A stretch of 64,000 bases of DNA from Plantibacter sp. PA-3-X8 (GTDB lineage: Bacteria; Actinomycetota; Actinomycetes; Actinomycetales; Microbacteriaceae). The stretch is taken from NCBI RefSeq assembly GCF_003856975.1, contig NZ_CP033107.1, forward strand, positions 124,001 to 188,000, in the 5' to 3' direction. Below are positions 26,595-34,799 of this stretch, one piece after another. How positions within the stretch are numbered: the first letter of the stretch is position 1; the number at the start of each line of letters is the position of its first letter. Position numbers and translations under genes: made by a program. The notes below the pieces were generated by a model. The model had not been told where the DNA came from. It searched no databases and saw only the letters and a list, made by a program, of their open reading frames with translations.

Positions 26595-26612
26595 CCGTAA
26601 CGATCATTACGG
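26595..26612. promoter_or_regulatory. Operator palindrome between GNAT and TetR genes
   Basis: The 18-base near-perfect palindrome CCGTAACGATCATTACGG (one mismatched pair) lies 17 bases from the GNAT start and 27 from the TetR start. This is the typical position and form of a TetR-family operator controlling both directions. Confidence 0.7.
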
Positions 26613-26639
26613 TAACATCTGTGACGAAGGAGTGTGGAC

Positions 26640-27239
26640 ATGGCGAGGACGAAGGACCCGGAAGCCCAGGCGAGGATCTCCCAGGCGGTGTGGGAGGTGT
26701 TGGGTGACCACGGACCGCAGGGCCTCACCCTGCGCGCGGTGGCGGAGCGCGCCGGGTGCACGACCGGCCTCGTCCTCCATCGGTTCCCGGACAAACGTGC
26801 GCTGCTGCTCCATGCTCGGGACCTACTCCACGAGCGGACGGCTGCACGCACCGCGGCACTCGAAGCGAGTGCCGGAAGCCCCCAGGTCGCGCTGCGTGCC
26901 GTCCTCCAACAGGCCCTCTCCCTCACCGAGGAGACGCGTCGGGAAGCGCGGGTCTGGCTCGGATATCTGGCCGCCGCCCTGGACGACGACGTCCTCGCCG
27001 AGCGGCACCGGACGGGCCACGCCGTGTTCGTGACCCGCACCCGACGCCTGGTCGCCGAGATCCGCCCCGAGCTGCCCCCGGCTCTGGTGGCTTCCACCGC
27101 CACCACCCTGGTCGGCCTCGTGGAGGGCCTGAACAGCCTGGCGACGGCCGACACCGACGCGTACGACCCGGCTGCGCAGCTCGCGGCACTCGACCGGTTG
27201 CTGCTGGTCCTCGGGCTCGACCGGACGGCCGCCGCATGA
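26640..27239 (+). CDS. TetR/AcrR-family transcriptional regulator
   Basis: Predicted repressor of 199 residues. The N-terminal HTH (about 8-55) reads AVWEVLGDHGPQGLTLRAVAERAGCTTGLVLHRFPDKRALLLHA. The C-terminal helical ligand domain is unassigned. The ATG at 26640 has AAGGAG 7 bases upstream; a GTG two codons earlier is less likely. It overlaps the next GNAT gene (ATGA), and an 18-base palindrome lies in its promoter, suggesting autoregulation. Confidence 0.88.
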   Translation: MARTKDPEAQARISQAVWEVLGDHGPQGLTLRAVAERAGCTTGLVLHRFPDKRALLLHARDLLHERTAARTAALEASAGSPQVALRAVLQQALSLTEETRREARVWLGYLAAALDDDVLAERHRTGHAVFVTRTRRLVAEIRPELPPALVASTATTLVGLVEGLNSLATADTDAYDPAAQLAALDRLLLVLGLDRTAAA

Positions 27240-27730
27240 TCGTCGTCGACCGGTGGACTGTTGCGGATGCCGACCTCTCCGCGCTGCTCGACGACTACCA
27301 CCGCCGCACGGAGCACGAGAAGCTCCTCGGACGCGAACCGGCTCCGGACGACCTGGCACCCACCTCGGCCCTGCCCGAACGCCACCGACGTGAGGTCGAC
27401 GACCCGGCCACCGCCTTCGAGCGGGACGTGGTGCTCGTCGCGAGGGCGGACGACTCCACGTTGTCGGGGTGCGTGGTCCTGACCCCGGGGCCGTCACCGG
27501 AGATCAAACGACTCTGGGTCGCCGATGGCGCGCGCCGACGAGGTGTCGCGACGGCACTCCTGGACGCGGCGATCCGCGCAGCGACGGACCGAGGCGATCC
27601 GGAGGTCCGCCTGTCGGTCTGGCATTGGCGCACCGGTGCGATCGCGCTGTACCGACGATCCGGCTTCCGGCCGGTCCCCTCCTGGGACGATCGGCCAGGG
27701 CTCGACTGCTTCGTCCGATCGCTCCGCTGA
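27236..27730 (+). CDS. GNAT-family N-acetyltransferase
   Basis: Acetyltransferase of 164 residues, translationally coupled to the TetR gene by an ATGA overlap. Motif A is EIKRLWVADGARRRGVATALLDAAIRAA, with LSVWHWRTGAIALYRRSGFRPV at the C-terminal end. The substrate is unknown. Together with the divergent GNAT gene, two acetyltransferases flank one regulator, which suggests a small detoxification or modification module. Confidence 0.87.
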   Translation: MIVVDRWTVADADLSALLDDYHRRTEHEKLLGREPAPDDLAPTSALPERHRREVDDPATAFERDVVLVARADDSTLSGCVVLTPGPSPEIKRLWVADGARRRGVATALLDAAIRAATDRGDPEVRLSVWHWRTGAIALYRRSGFRPVPSWDDRPGLDCFVRSLR

Positions 27731-27766
27731 CGACCTCCGCGACGGATCACCTCGGACCGTGGCCGG

Positions 27767-28609
27767 TCAGGAGGCGGACAGCTCCTCGGCGCGTGCGACG
27801 GCGGCTGCCGCGGCGCGGTCGAACGTCTCGCTGAAGCCCGCCTCGGCGAGCACGGCGAGCGCCTGCTCCGTCGTCCCCTTCGGGCTCGTGACGTTGATCC
27901 GCAGCTGCTCGGCGCTCTCCCCCGTCGTCGCGAGGAGTTCCGTCGCGCCGCGGAAGGTTCCGTTGACCATCACGGCCGCCTGCTCGGGGGTGAACCCGAG
28001 GCCGATCGCCGTGCGGGTCAGTTCCTCGATGAGGTAGTAGACGTACGCCGGACCGGAACCGGAGATGGCGCTGAGGGCGTCGATCTTCGATTCGGGGATG
28101 ACGACCACTTCGCCGACGGTCTCGAAGAGCGCGGTGACGACGGCGAGGTCGTCCTCGCTCGACCGGGTACCCGGCGCGAGCCCGGTGACACCCAGCCCGA
28201 CGTAGGACGGGGTGTTCGGCATGGAGCGGAGGACCGACACCGACTCCGGCAGGGCGGCCTCGAAGGCCGCACCGCGGATGCCGGCCGCAAGGCTCACGAC
28301 GATCGTGCCCGGCTGCAACGCGTCGGCGATCTCGGCGAGGAGGTCGGCGACCAGGTAGGGCTTCACGCCGATCAGGACGATCTTCGCCGCGGCTGCCGCG
28401 CGACGATTGCCGTCGGCGTCCTGCTCGAGGGCGATCGAGGTGACGCCTGGCAGCTCGGCGAGAGCCTCCGCCTTGGCGATGGTCCGGTTCGTCACCGTGA
28501 TGCCACCGTCGACCTCGACACCCGGCTGGACGAGACCGCGAAGGACGGCCCCTCCCATCGAACCGGCTCCGAGGATGGCGATGCTGGGCAGGCTGATCGT
28601 TTCACTCAC
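27767..28609 (-). CDS. proC: Pyrroline-5-carboxylate reductase
   Basis: NAD(P)H-dependent enzyme for the last step of proline synthesis. The 280 residues start with the Rossmann motif AILGAGSMGGAVLRGL. The family signature spans SMPNTPSYVGLGVTGLAPG and SGSGPAYVYYLIEELTRTAIGLGF, with the C-terminal VTSPKGTTEQAL. The start is GTG with TAGACT (28616-28621) 6 bases upstream, a clear leaderless-type promoter. Confidence 0.95.
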   Translation of the reverse strand: MSETISLPSIAILGAGSMGGAVLRGLVQPGVEVDGGITVTNRTIAKAEALAELPGVTSIALEQDADGNRRAAAAAKIVLIGVKPYLVADLLAEIADALQPGTIVVSLAAGIRGAAFEAALPESVSVLRSMPNTPSYVGLGVTGLAPGTRSSEDDLAVVTALFETVGEVVVIPESKIDALSAISGSGPAYVYYLIEELTRTAIGLGFTPEQAAVMVNGTFRGATELLATTGESAEQLRINVTSPKGTTEQALAVLAEAGFSETFDRAAAAAVARAEELSAS

Positions 28610-28657
28610 CCTGCGAGTCTAGGCACCTGCATGCTCGGCGGCACCTGCCCGGCCGGG

Positions 28658-29845
28658 TCAGTCGGCGAGGCAGGCGCCCGACGGGACCGCGGACTGCAGC
28701 GACCCGGCGAGCGCGACGACGGGCAGGACCTCGTCCATCGCGAGCGCGTACCCGACCGGCGCGGAGTTCGCGTCGCGGGCGAAGATCACGCCCGCAACCT
28801 CACCGGACTCGGTGAGGAGCGGGCCACCCGAGTTGCCCGGCTGCACCGTCCCGGACAGCGTCACGACCTGACGGCTCGTCGGGTTGTTCCCGCCGATGTC
28901 GGCGACGAGGCTCGGCCCCACCACGATGACCTGCGCGCCACCGGCCGTGTACGGGCCACCGAACGGATACCCGGCGACGACGGCGTTCGAACCGGGCGCC
29001 GGATTCGGTGCGAGCGGCAGCGATCGGGCGCCGAGGTCGTCGACGCGGATGACGGCGAGGTCGTCGACCGGATCGAAGTAGACGATCCGTCCTTCCCTGG
29101 GCATGGCTCCCGGGACCTCGACGACCGGGTTCGTCACGCCGGCGAGAACGTGCGCGTTCGTCATGACCAGGTCGTCCGCGAAGACGAATCCGCTTCCGGT
29201 GAGGCTCCGAGAGCAGGACTCGGCGGTGCCGCTGATGCGGACCACGGACGCGGAGGCCGTCTGCAGGGCCGGCGTCGAGGTGTCGAGCTGCGGGGCGGCG
29301 GGGACGTCCGCGGTTCCGCCGAACGCCTCGATGACGCGCTGGGCCCCGCCGTCGACCACCGTGGAGCGGAGCTGCGCGAGCGTGCTCTTCACCTGCACGG
29401 GCGTGACGCGGTCGATCGTGCCGATCACCGCGGACGACCCGACCGCCTGGGCGAGCAGCGGGATGCCGAGGGAGCCGACACCGAGTGCCGCGGTCACGAG
29501 GACGAGCGCGGTGACGACGAGGTTGAGGGCGGCACCGAGCAGGCGTTCCAGACCGCGCAGGGGGGTCTTGCGGACGACGGGGCCGATGGCCCCGCCGATG
29601 AACGCACCGATCGTGTAGCCGACGGCGAGGACGACCACCGCCGCCGCGACCGCCGCCCAGCCACGCCAGGCCGCATCCGGCACCCACGAGGCGACGAGCG
29701 GGATCGCGAAGAAGGCGCCGACCCCGCCGGCCGCCAGCCCGACGAGCCCGCCGAGGCTCCCGAGGAGCCCCGCACGCCACCCGCGGATCAGGAAGCCGAT
29801 CAGGACGACGACGAGGATGATGTCGAGGATCACGCCGGGTTGCAT
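28658..29845 (-). CDS. MarP-type membrane serine protease
   Basis: Protein of 395 residues: four N-terminal membrane helices of the CvpA type (about 5-165), then a chymotrypsin-like protease domain outside the membrane. The catalytic triad is visible as His in VMTNAHVLAGV, Asp in VDDLAVIRVD and Ser in GNSGGPLL. In mycobacteria MarP supports acid resistance by processing a peptidoglycan hydrolase; the same role here is inference. The ATG follows CAGGAT (29852-29857) by 6 bases. Confidence 0.9.
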   Translation of the reverse strand: MQPGVILDIILVVVLIGFLIRGWRAGLLGSLGGLVGLAAGGVGAFFAIPLVASWVPDAAWRGWAAVAAAVVVLAVGYTIGAFIGGAIGPVVRKTPLRGLERLLGAALNLVVTALVLVTAALGVGSLGIPLLAQAVGSSAVIGTIDRVTPVQVKSTLAQLRSTVVDGGAQRVIEAFGGTADVPAAPQLDTSTPALQTASASVVRISGTAESCSRSLTGSGFVFADDLVMTNAHVLAGVTNPVVEVPGAMPREGRIVYFDPVDDLAVIRVDDLGARSLPLAPNPAPGSNAVVAGYPFGGPYTAGGAQVIVVGPSLVADIGGNNPTSRQVVTLSGTVQPGNSGGPLLTESGEVAGVIFARDANSAPVGYALAMDEVLPVVALAGSLQSAVPSGACLAD

Positions 29846-29956
29846 CCTGCGATCCTGCCATCACCCGCCGACAACGGGCTCCGGAAGTGCTGGGAGCAGC
29901 CGCATCCGGTCACCGAGTCTGTCGAGGCGCGGCGACCTCCGGGGCCGTGTGCGCCC

Positions 29957-30433
29957 TCAGGGGGCTCCGACGCCGCCCGCGCCCCGGAAGAAGTCGGTGA
30001 GGAGCGCCGAGCAGCGCTCGGCCTCTACCCCCGCATAGACCTCGACACGGTGCTGCAGGCGCCGGTCACGCAGGACGTCGTAGACGGAACCGACCGCACC
30101 GGCCTTCTCGTCCCAGGCCCCGAAGACGACCCGCGGGATCCGGGCGGCGAGGATCGCGCCGGCGCACATGACGCAGGGTTCGAGCGTGACGACGAGCGTC
30201 AGCTCCGTGAGGTGCCAGACGGCCAGCGCGGCCGCTGCGGCGCGGATGGCGACCACCTCGGCGTGGGCGGTCGGATCGGTGTGCAGCTCGCGCTCGTTGC
30301 GTCCGACGGAGACCACCGTGCCGTCCGGGGCGACGAGCACCGCGCCCACCGGGACGTCGTCACTGGCCAGTGCCGCCTCGGCCTCGGCGATGGCGAGGTC
30401 CATCCACACGGCGAACTCGGCCGGTGCGTGCAT
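29957..30433 (-). CDS. tadA: tRNA-specific adenosine-34 deaminase
   Basis: Zinc deaminase that converts A34 of tRNA-Arg(ACG) to inosine. The 158 residues carry the zinc ligands and catalytic Glu in PTAHAEVVAI and LEPCVMCAGAI, and the family segment VFGAWDEKAGAVGS. It is divergent from upp. The 111-base gap to the protease gene downstream shows no recognised feature. Confidence 0.92.
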   Translation of the reverse strand: MHAPAEFAVWMDLAIAEAEAALASDDVPVGAVLVAPDGTVVSVGRNERELHTDPTAHAEVVAIRAAAAALAVWHLTELTLVVTLEPCVMCAGAILAARIPRVVFGAWDEKAGAVGSVYDVLRDRRLQHRVEVYAGVEAERCSALLTDFFRGAGGVGAP

Positions 30434-30472
30434 CCGTCATCTCCCCGAAATCCTGGTCGCCGCGCGAGCGAC

Positions 30473-30478
30473 TAGATT
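30473..30478 (+). promoter_or_regulatory. -10 element of upp, leaderless start
   Basis: TAGATT ends 6 bases before the ATG of upp at 30485; no Shine-Dalgarno sequence fits in between. Confidence 0.5.
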
Positions 30479-30484
30479 GATCGT

Positions 30485-31117
30485 ATGCGAGTGCACGTAG
30501 CCGACCACCCCCTCATCACCCACAAGCTCACGGTGCTCCGCGACAAGACGACACCGTCACCGGTGTTCCGTGCCCTCACCGAGGAGCTCGTCACGCTGCT
30601 CGCCTACGAGGCGACGCGCGGCGTCACGGTCGAGGAGATCACGATCCAGACGCCCGTCACCGAGACGGTCGGCGTCAAGATCAGCGAGCCGCGTCCGCTC
30701 GTGGTCCCGATCCTGCGGGCCGGCCTCGGCATGCTCGAGGGCATGGTGAAGCTGCTCCCCACCGCCGAGGTCGGCTTCCTCGGCATGGTGCGCAACGAGG
30801 AGACCCTCGAACCCACCACGTACGCGGAGCGTCTCCCCGACGACCTGTCGGACCGCCAGTGCTTCGTGCTCGACCCGATGCTCGCGACCGGTGGCTCGCT
30901 CGCGGCGGCCATCGACTTCCTCTTCAAGCGTGGCGCGATGCACGTCACCGCCATCTGCCTGCTCGCCGCCCCCGAGGGTCTCGAGCGCCTCGAGGCCGAG
31001 ACGGCCGGCAAGGACGTCACCATCGTCCTGGGCGCCCTCGACGAGAAGCTCGACGAGAACGGGTACATCGTCCCCGGGCTCGGCGACGCCGGCGACCGCC
31101 TCTACGGCGTCGTCTGA
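30485..31117 (+). CDS. upp: Uracil phosphoribosyltransferase
   Basis: Pyrimidine salvage enzyme making UMP from uracil and PRPP. The 210 residues show [33 protein letters not shown] and the PRPP loop [19 protein letters not shown], with the C-terminal uracil-binding [14 protein letters not shown] leaderless start is predicted from TAGATT at 30473-30478. A strong hairpin follows the stop codon. Confidence 0.96.
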   Translation: MRVHVADHPLITHKLTVLRDKTTPSPVFRALTEELVTLLAYEATRGVTVEEITIQTPVTETVGVKISEPRPLVVPILRAGLGMLEGMVKLLPTAEVGFLGMVRNEETLEPTTYAERLPDDLSDRQCFVLDPMLATGGSLAAAIDFLFKRGAMHVTAICLLAAPEGLERLEAETAGKDVTIVLGALDEKLDENGYIVPGLGDAGDRLYGVV

Positions 31118-31134
31118 CCCCTGCTCCCGCCGAC

Positions 31135-31183
31135 ATGAGGCGGATCGTCGTCCATCCCCGCGATGGACGACGATCCGCCTCAT
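31135..31183 (+). terminator. Terminator-like hairpin after upp
   Basis: Two perfect 22-base arms around a 5-base loop (31135-31156 and 31162-31183), 18 bases after the upp stop codon. There is no T-run, as is common in high-GC actinobacteria. The stem is unusually long and mismatch-free. Confidence 0.75.
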
Positions 31184-31242
31184 CTCAGTTGTGCCGCCAG
31201 CTGACAATCCCCGAGTAACAGAACGTCATCTTCCGCTCGCAC

Positions 31243-31273
31243 TTGACAGGATCCGGGGGATTCCTGTTGTATT
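31243..31273 (+). promoter_or_regulatory. Promoter before the Cys-rich leader ORF
   Basis: A consensus -35 TTGACA at 31243-31248 is followed, after 18-19 bases, by a TTGTATT-like -10 ending near 31273. Transcription would begin at or next to the ATG at 31281, giving a leaderless leader peptide. This is the only perfect TTGACA I noticed at a plausible promoter in the window. Confidence 0.5.
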
Positions 31274-31280
31274 GCGGACT

Positions 31281-31382
31281 ATGACGACCAACGCGCCCAC
31301 CCCGACCTCCTTCGAGGCCCCTGGGAACGCCGGCATGATGATGCCCGGCCGCGCTGTCATGTGCTGTCGAATGTGTCGCTGA
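31281..31382 (+). CDS. Short ORF ending in MCCRMCR, putative cysteine-responsive leader peptide
   Basis: A 33-codon ORF (MTTNAPTPT at the start, MCCRMCR at the end) directly after a strong promoter and 237 bases before the winged-helix gene. Three of its last seven codons are Cys, a composition typical of actinobacterial attenuation peptides that sense charged tRNA-Cys. A CTGCC/GGCAG hairpin lies at 31538-31551 in the gap between it and the next gene. Regulation by cysteine is inference; no homolog search was possible. Confidence 0.5.
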   Translation: MTTNAPTPTSFEAPGNAGMMMPGRAVMCCRMCR

Positions 31383-31619
31383 TCCGACTCCTCCAGCACC
31401 GGTAGCGATCCACACGGATCCGCTCCACTGCTCCCAGCACCTCCGAGTCCGCCGCTCCCCCACCAGGTGAGCCGACTCCCGGACGTACCCCGTCCGTACC
31501 CGGCCGACGCGCCACTTCCCGGATCGCGGGACCGCAACTGCCCACCGGCAGGCGGGATCACCCCGAGCGCACCGCGCACGATCCGTCGTAGCATCATCAC
31601 TCCCGAGGACCTCGCACTC

Positions 31620-32327
31620 ATGTCTCTTGCAGCCGTTCAGACCACCCGCCCCACCCGCCAGCTCACCGCCGTCGAGGATGCGCCTCGGGCCGCGACCCCG
31701 CACGTCCGCGCCGTTCCGGCCGGCCCCGAAGCCCGAGGGTTCGTCCTCTACGTCGGCCTCGACGAGGCGAAGGCGGCCGCCGCCGGCACGAGCCTCGGTG
31801 AGATCGTCGAGGCCATCAAGGCCCTGACGGCCCAGTTCGCTCCGGAGGCCGAGACGCACGCGGCCGTCGCCCTCGCCCCCCGCGGTGCCGGCGGACGCGA
31901 CCTCGACGTCGTCCGGCTCGCCCTCCAGGACCCCTCGGCACTCGCGGCCCACCGCGACGAGGTCGACGAGGAGGAGCAGGACCGCGCGCACGCCGGTGTC
32001 GTCGTCGACATCTCCCGGAAGCGCCTCGTCCTCGACAACGAAGCTGCGCCGCTCACGTACAAGGAGTTCGAGCTCCTCCAGTACCTCGTCCTCCGCGAAG
32101 GACGCACGATCGAGCGCGCCGAGCTCATCTCATCGCTGTGGCGTGCCGGCGACGACGAAGAGGTCCCGAACGAGCGGACCATCGACGTCCACGTGCGTCG
32201 CCTGCGCGCCAAGCTCGGCCGCTACGAGGACATCGTCCGCACCGTGCGCGGTGTCGGCTACCGCTTCGACCGCCACGCGGACGTCTCCATCCGCTACGCC
32301 AGCACCCCGTCGCCCGACCTGTTCTAA
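31620..32327 (+). CDS. OmpR-type winged-helix protein with unusual N-terminal domain
   Basis: Protein of 235 residues. The C-terminal 95 residues are an OmpR/PhoB DNA-binding domain (LTYKEFELLQYLVLREGRTIERAELISSLW, then NERTIDVHVRRLRAKLG and TVRGVGYRFD). The N-terminal 125 residues are not a receiver domain: there is no phospho-acceptor aspartate pattern. Instead there is an Ala/Pro-rich lead and a small alpha-beta segment (GFVLYVGLDEAKAAAAGTSLGEIVEAIKALT) of unknown function. The ATG at 31620 has GAGGA about 11 bases upstream. Expression may be governed by the upstream leader ORF. Confidence 0.85.
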   Translation: MSLAAVQTTRPTRQLTAVEDAPRAATPHVRAVPAGPEARGFVLYVGLDEAKAAAAGTSLGEIVEAIKALTAQFAPEAETHAAVALAPRGAGGRDLDVVRLALQDPSALAAHRDEVDEEEQDRAHAGVVVDISRKRLVLDNEAAPLTYKEFELLQYLVLREGRTIERAELISSLWRAGDDEEVPNERTIDVHVRRLRAKLGRYEDIVRTVRGVGYRFDRHADVSIRYASTPSPDLF

Positions 32328-32355
32328 GCCAGTTCGGCGGCCCCACCGACAAGAC

Positions 32356-32396
32356 GACGGGCCCGGTGAGTGGGTGTTCCACTCGCCGGGCCCGTC
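32356..32396. terminator. Bidirectional terminator between convergent genes
   Basis: An 18-base-pair stem with one G-T wobble around a 5-base loop, lying between the winged-helix gene (plus) and the DMT transporter gene (minus). It could serve both transcripts. Confidence 0.75.
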
Positions 32397-32408
32397 GGAC
32401 GTCCTGCG

Positions 32409-33416
32409 TCAGATGACGCGCGGCTTCTTCGGCTTCTCCCCCGGTGCCGGGACCGGGCGCATCGCGAGCTTCCACACGCCGAAGACGGCGATCGCGCCGG
32501 CGACGACGAAGAGCACGAGCGCGAACCAGGGAGCGCTGGCCGCCTCACCGAGCACGACGATGCCGATGCCGACGGCGACGAGGGGGTCGACGACGGTGAG
32601 GCCCGCGACCACCAGGTCGGGCTGTCCGCTCTGGTGGGCCTTCTGGACGAAGAACCCTCCGAGTCCCGCCGCGACGAGCAACGCGATGATGCCGACGACG
32701 GTGAGGCCCTCGAAGTTCTGCGTGATGACCCGGTTGATGACGACCTTCGCGAGGGTCACGACGAAGCCGTACAGGACGCCTGCCGCGACCACGTAGAACA
32801 CCGTGTGCAGCTTCCGGCGCCACAGCGCGTACGCGCCGGCGAGCGCCAGAGTCACGACCGCGAGCATGATGAGGATGATGATGAGCTGCGGCTGACGGAT
32901 GGGCTCCTCGACCGCATAGAGCGCGGCGACGATCACGAAGAGGCCGATACCGGCGACGCACAGCACCATCGCGCGGGTCTGCTCCTTGGTGATCTTGACC
33001 CGGGTGACCCTGGCGTTCAACAGTGCCGTGATCACGAGGGCGATCGCCCCGAGCGGCTGCACGACGATGAGCGGTGCGAAGGCCAGCGCGACGAGCTGGA
33101 AGACGATGGCCAGGCCGAGCAGCAGGGTGCCGATGAGCCAGGACGGGCGACCGAGCAGCTGCGGGAGCTGCTTCAGCCCGAACGCCGACGAGGCCGCCTC
33201 GACCTTCCCGACGCCTCGGGACTGGAGCTGGGTCCCCACCGCCAGGAAGAAGGCGCCGACGAGGGCGATCGGGATGCCGATCGCCTGGTACGGCGTCACG
33301 CTGATCGTCGGGATGTCGAGATCGACCGCGGCCCGAGCGGACTGCGCGACGACGCCCGCGGTACCCGACAGCAGCAGGGCGCCGGCCGCAAGGACCGGGA
33401 ACGACGTCGCCGCCAT
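32409..33416 (-). CDS. DMT/NIPA-like transporter
   Basis: Integral membrane protein of about 335 residues with nine or ten helices, similar to the DMT superfamily branch that includes NIPA-type transporters (FAPLIVVQPLGAIALVITALLNA; late GLTVVDPLVAVGIGIVVLGE). The substrate is unknown. The ATG at 33416 overlaps the TGA of the AI-2E-type gene (TGATG); a GTG one codon upstream is equally possible. Thus the two membrane proteins are translationally coupled. Confidence 0.83.
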   Translation of the reverse strand: MAATSFPVLAAGALLLSGTAGVVAQSARAAVDLDIPTISVTPYQAIGIPIALVGAFFLAVGTQLQSRGVGKVEAASSAFGLKQLPQLLGRPSWLIGTLLLGLAIVFQLVALAFAPLIVVQPLGAIALVITALLNARVTRVKITKEQTRAMVLCVAGIGLFVIVAALYAVEEPIRQPQLIIILIMLAVVTLALAGAYALWRRKLHTVFYVVAAGVLYGFVVTLAKVVINRVITQNFEGLTVVGIIALLVAAGLGGFFVQKAHQSGQPDLVVAGLTVVDPLVAVGIGIVVLGEAASAPWFALVLFVVAGAIAVFGVWKLAMRPVPAPGEKPKKPRVI

Positions 33417-34690
33417 CACTTCGCCGCCGCGCTCGTGCCGACGGCCGCCGTCTCGGCGTCACCGAGTTTGTTCTCCGGTACCACCTTGGAGTCCTGGCTC
33501 GGGAAGACGACCTTCTGCACGATGATGATGATCGATGCGGCGACCGGGATCGCGACGAGGGCACCGAGGATACCGCCGAGGGCGCCGCCACCGAAGGCCG
33601 CGATGACGACGAGGGCACCGGGGACGGCGACCGCCTTGTTCATGATGCGCGGGCTCAGGACGTACGCCTCGATCTGCATGTAGATCAGGTAGTAGATGAT
33701 CGCGATGAGCGCGGTGACCGGCGAGACGAAGAGGCAGAGCGCGCTGTTCACGATCGAGGCGCTCAGCGTTCCGACGAGCGGGATCATCGACCCGATGAAC
33801 GCCAGCAGGGCGAGCAGCGGCGGGAAGGGCGCTCCGATGATGCTGAGGAAGATGAAGCTCAGCACACCGTTGACCAGCGCGAGCCCGACCTGCCCGACGA
33901 CGTATCGTCCGACGGCCTGCGTGATCTCCTCGAGCACCTGCGCGAAGCCCTCGCGGCGGTAGGCGGGGAGGAAGCGGTACGTGACGGCCTTCATCGAGCG
34001 CAGCGACGCGAGGAAGTACAGGGTCAGGATGAGGACGATGATCGAGCCGGTGATCCCCGATGCGACGCCCGCACCGACCGCGACGATGCCGCCACCGATG
34101 TTCAACAGGTTGTTGGGGTCCTTGAGGAAGGAGAACGCGTCGTTGAGCGCCGAGTCGATGTCGAGGGTGTTCCCGATCGTGTTCTGCACCCACGCGACGA
34201 AGTCGCTGTTCAGGAACTGCTGCGAGATCCGGGGGTAATCGCTCACGAAGTTCGAGATCTGCGTCACGAGCAGCGGCACGATGGCGAAGATGATGCCGAC
34301 GAACGCGCCGATCACGGCGAGGAAGACGACGGCGATGGCGAGGCCGCGCGGCAGCTTCTGCTCGAGCCAGGAGACGAGCGGGTCCAGGCCGAGCGCGATG
34401 AACAGTGCGACGCCGACATAGATCAGGGTGGTGCTGAGCTGGGTGACGATGCTGCCGATCACGAGCGCGACGAGCACGCCGATACCCCCGACGAGGCCGA
34501 TGCGGAACGCGTTGATGCGCACGCTCGGAGCCGAGGGCTGGAGGGCCGCGACCACGGCTGCCGACGGTGGCGAGGAGGCTGCGGCCTTCGCCGCGCGCTC
34601 CTGCTTGGCCTCCTGGTGCTTGGCGCGCCTGGCCTCGCGCTCCTCCGGGGTGGAGGAGAACCCGGGCAACCGGAGTTTGGGGGTCTTCAT
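33416..34690 (-). CDS. AI-2E family transporter
   Basis: Membrane protein of 424 residues in the AI-2E/PerM exporter family, with about eight helices and the characteristic mid-protein hydrophilic segment (about 150-205) between them. The C-terminal region IYYLIYMQIEAYVLSPRIMNKAVAVPGALVVIAAFGGG is a clear family marker. The N-terminal 55 residues are charged and Lys/Ala-rich. GGAG lies 8 bases before the ATG. The substrate is unknown; family members transport small molecules or act as Na+/H+ antiporters. Confidence 0.88.
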   Translation of the reverse strand: MKTPKLRLPGFSSTPEEREARRAKHQEAKQERAAKAAASSPPSAAVVAALQPSAPSVRINAFRIGLVGGIGVLVALVIGSIVTQLSTTLIYVGVALFIALGLDPLVSWLEQKLPRGLAIAVVFLAVIGAFVGIIFAIVPLLVTQISNFVSDYPRISQQFLNSDFVAWVQNTIGNTLDIDSALNDAFSFLKDPNNLLNIGGGIVAVGAGVASGITGSIIVLILTLYFLASLRSMKAVTYRFLPAYRREGFAQVLEEITQAVGRYVVGQVGLALVNGVLSFIFLSIIGAPFPPLLALLAFIGSMIPLVGTLSASIVNSALCLFVSPVTALIAIIYYLIYMQIEAYVLSPRIMNKAVAVPGALVVIAAFGGGALGGILGALVAIPVAASIIIIVQKVVFPSQDSKVVPENKLGDAETAAVGTSAAAK

Positions 34691-34712
34691 CGTGCGGTCT
34701 CCTCGGTGGTGA

Positions 34713-34734
34713 TGCGATCGTGGTGCGATCGTGG
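34713..34734. repeat. Two tandem 11-base repeats in a divergent promoter region
   Basis: TGCGATCGTGG occurs twice in direct succession between the AI-2E transporter start and the sigma factor start. It could be a regulator-binding direct repeat or chance duplication. Confidence 0.6.
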
Positions 34735-34769
34735 TGCTGGGGCGTTCACATGGATCGCCGCTCTGTGCC

Positions 34770-34775
34770 TACAGT
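34770..34775 (+). promoter_or_regulatory. Candidate -10 element of the sigma factor operon
   Basis: TACAGT predicts a transcription start near 34782 and a short leader of about 18 bases to the ATG at 34800, containing GGAG. Confidence 0.35.
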
Positions 34776-34799
34776 AGTGAGACGGAGCCCGGCTCGCAG

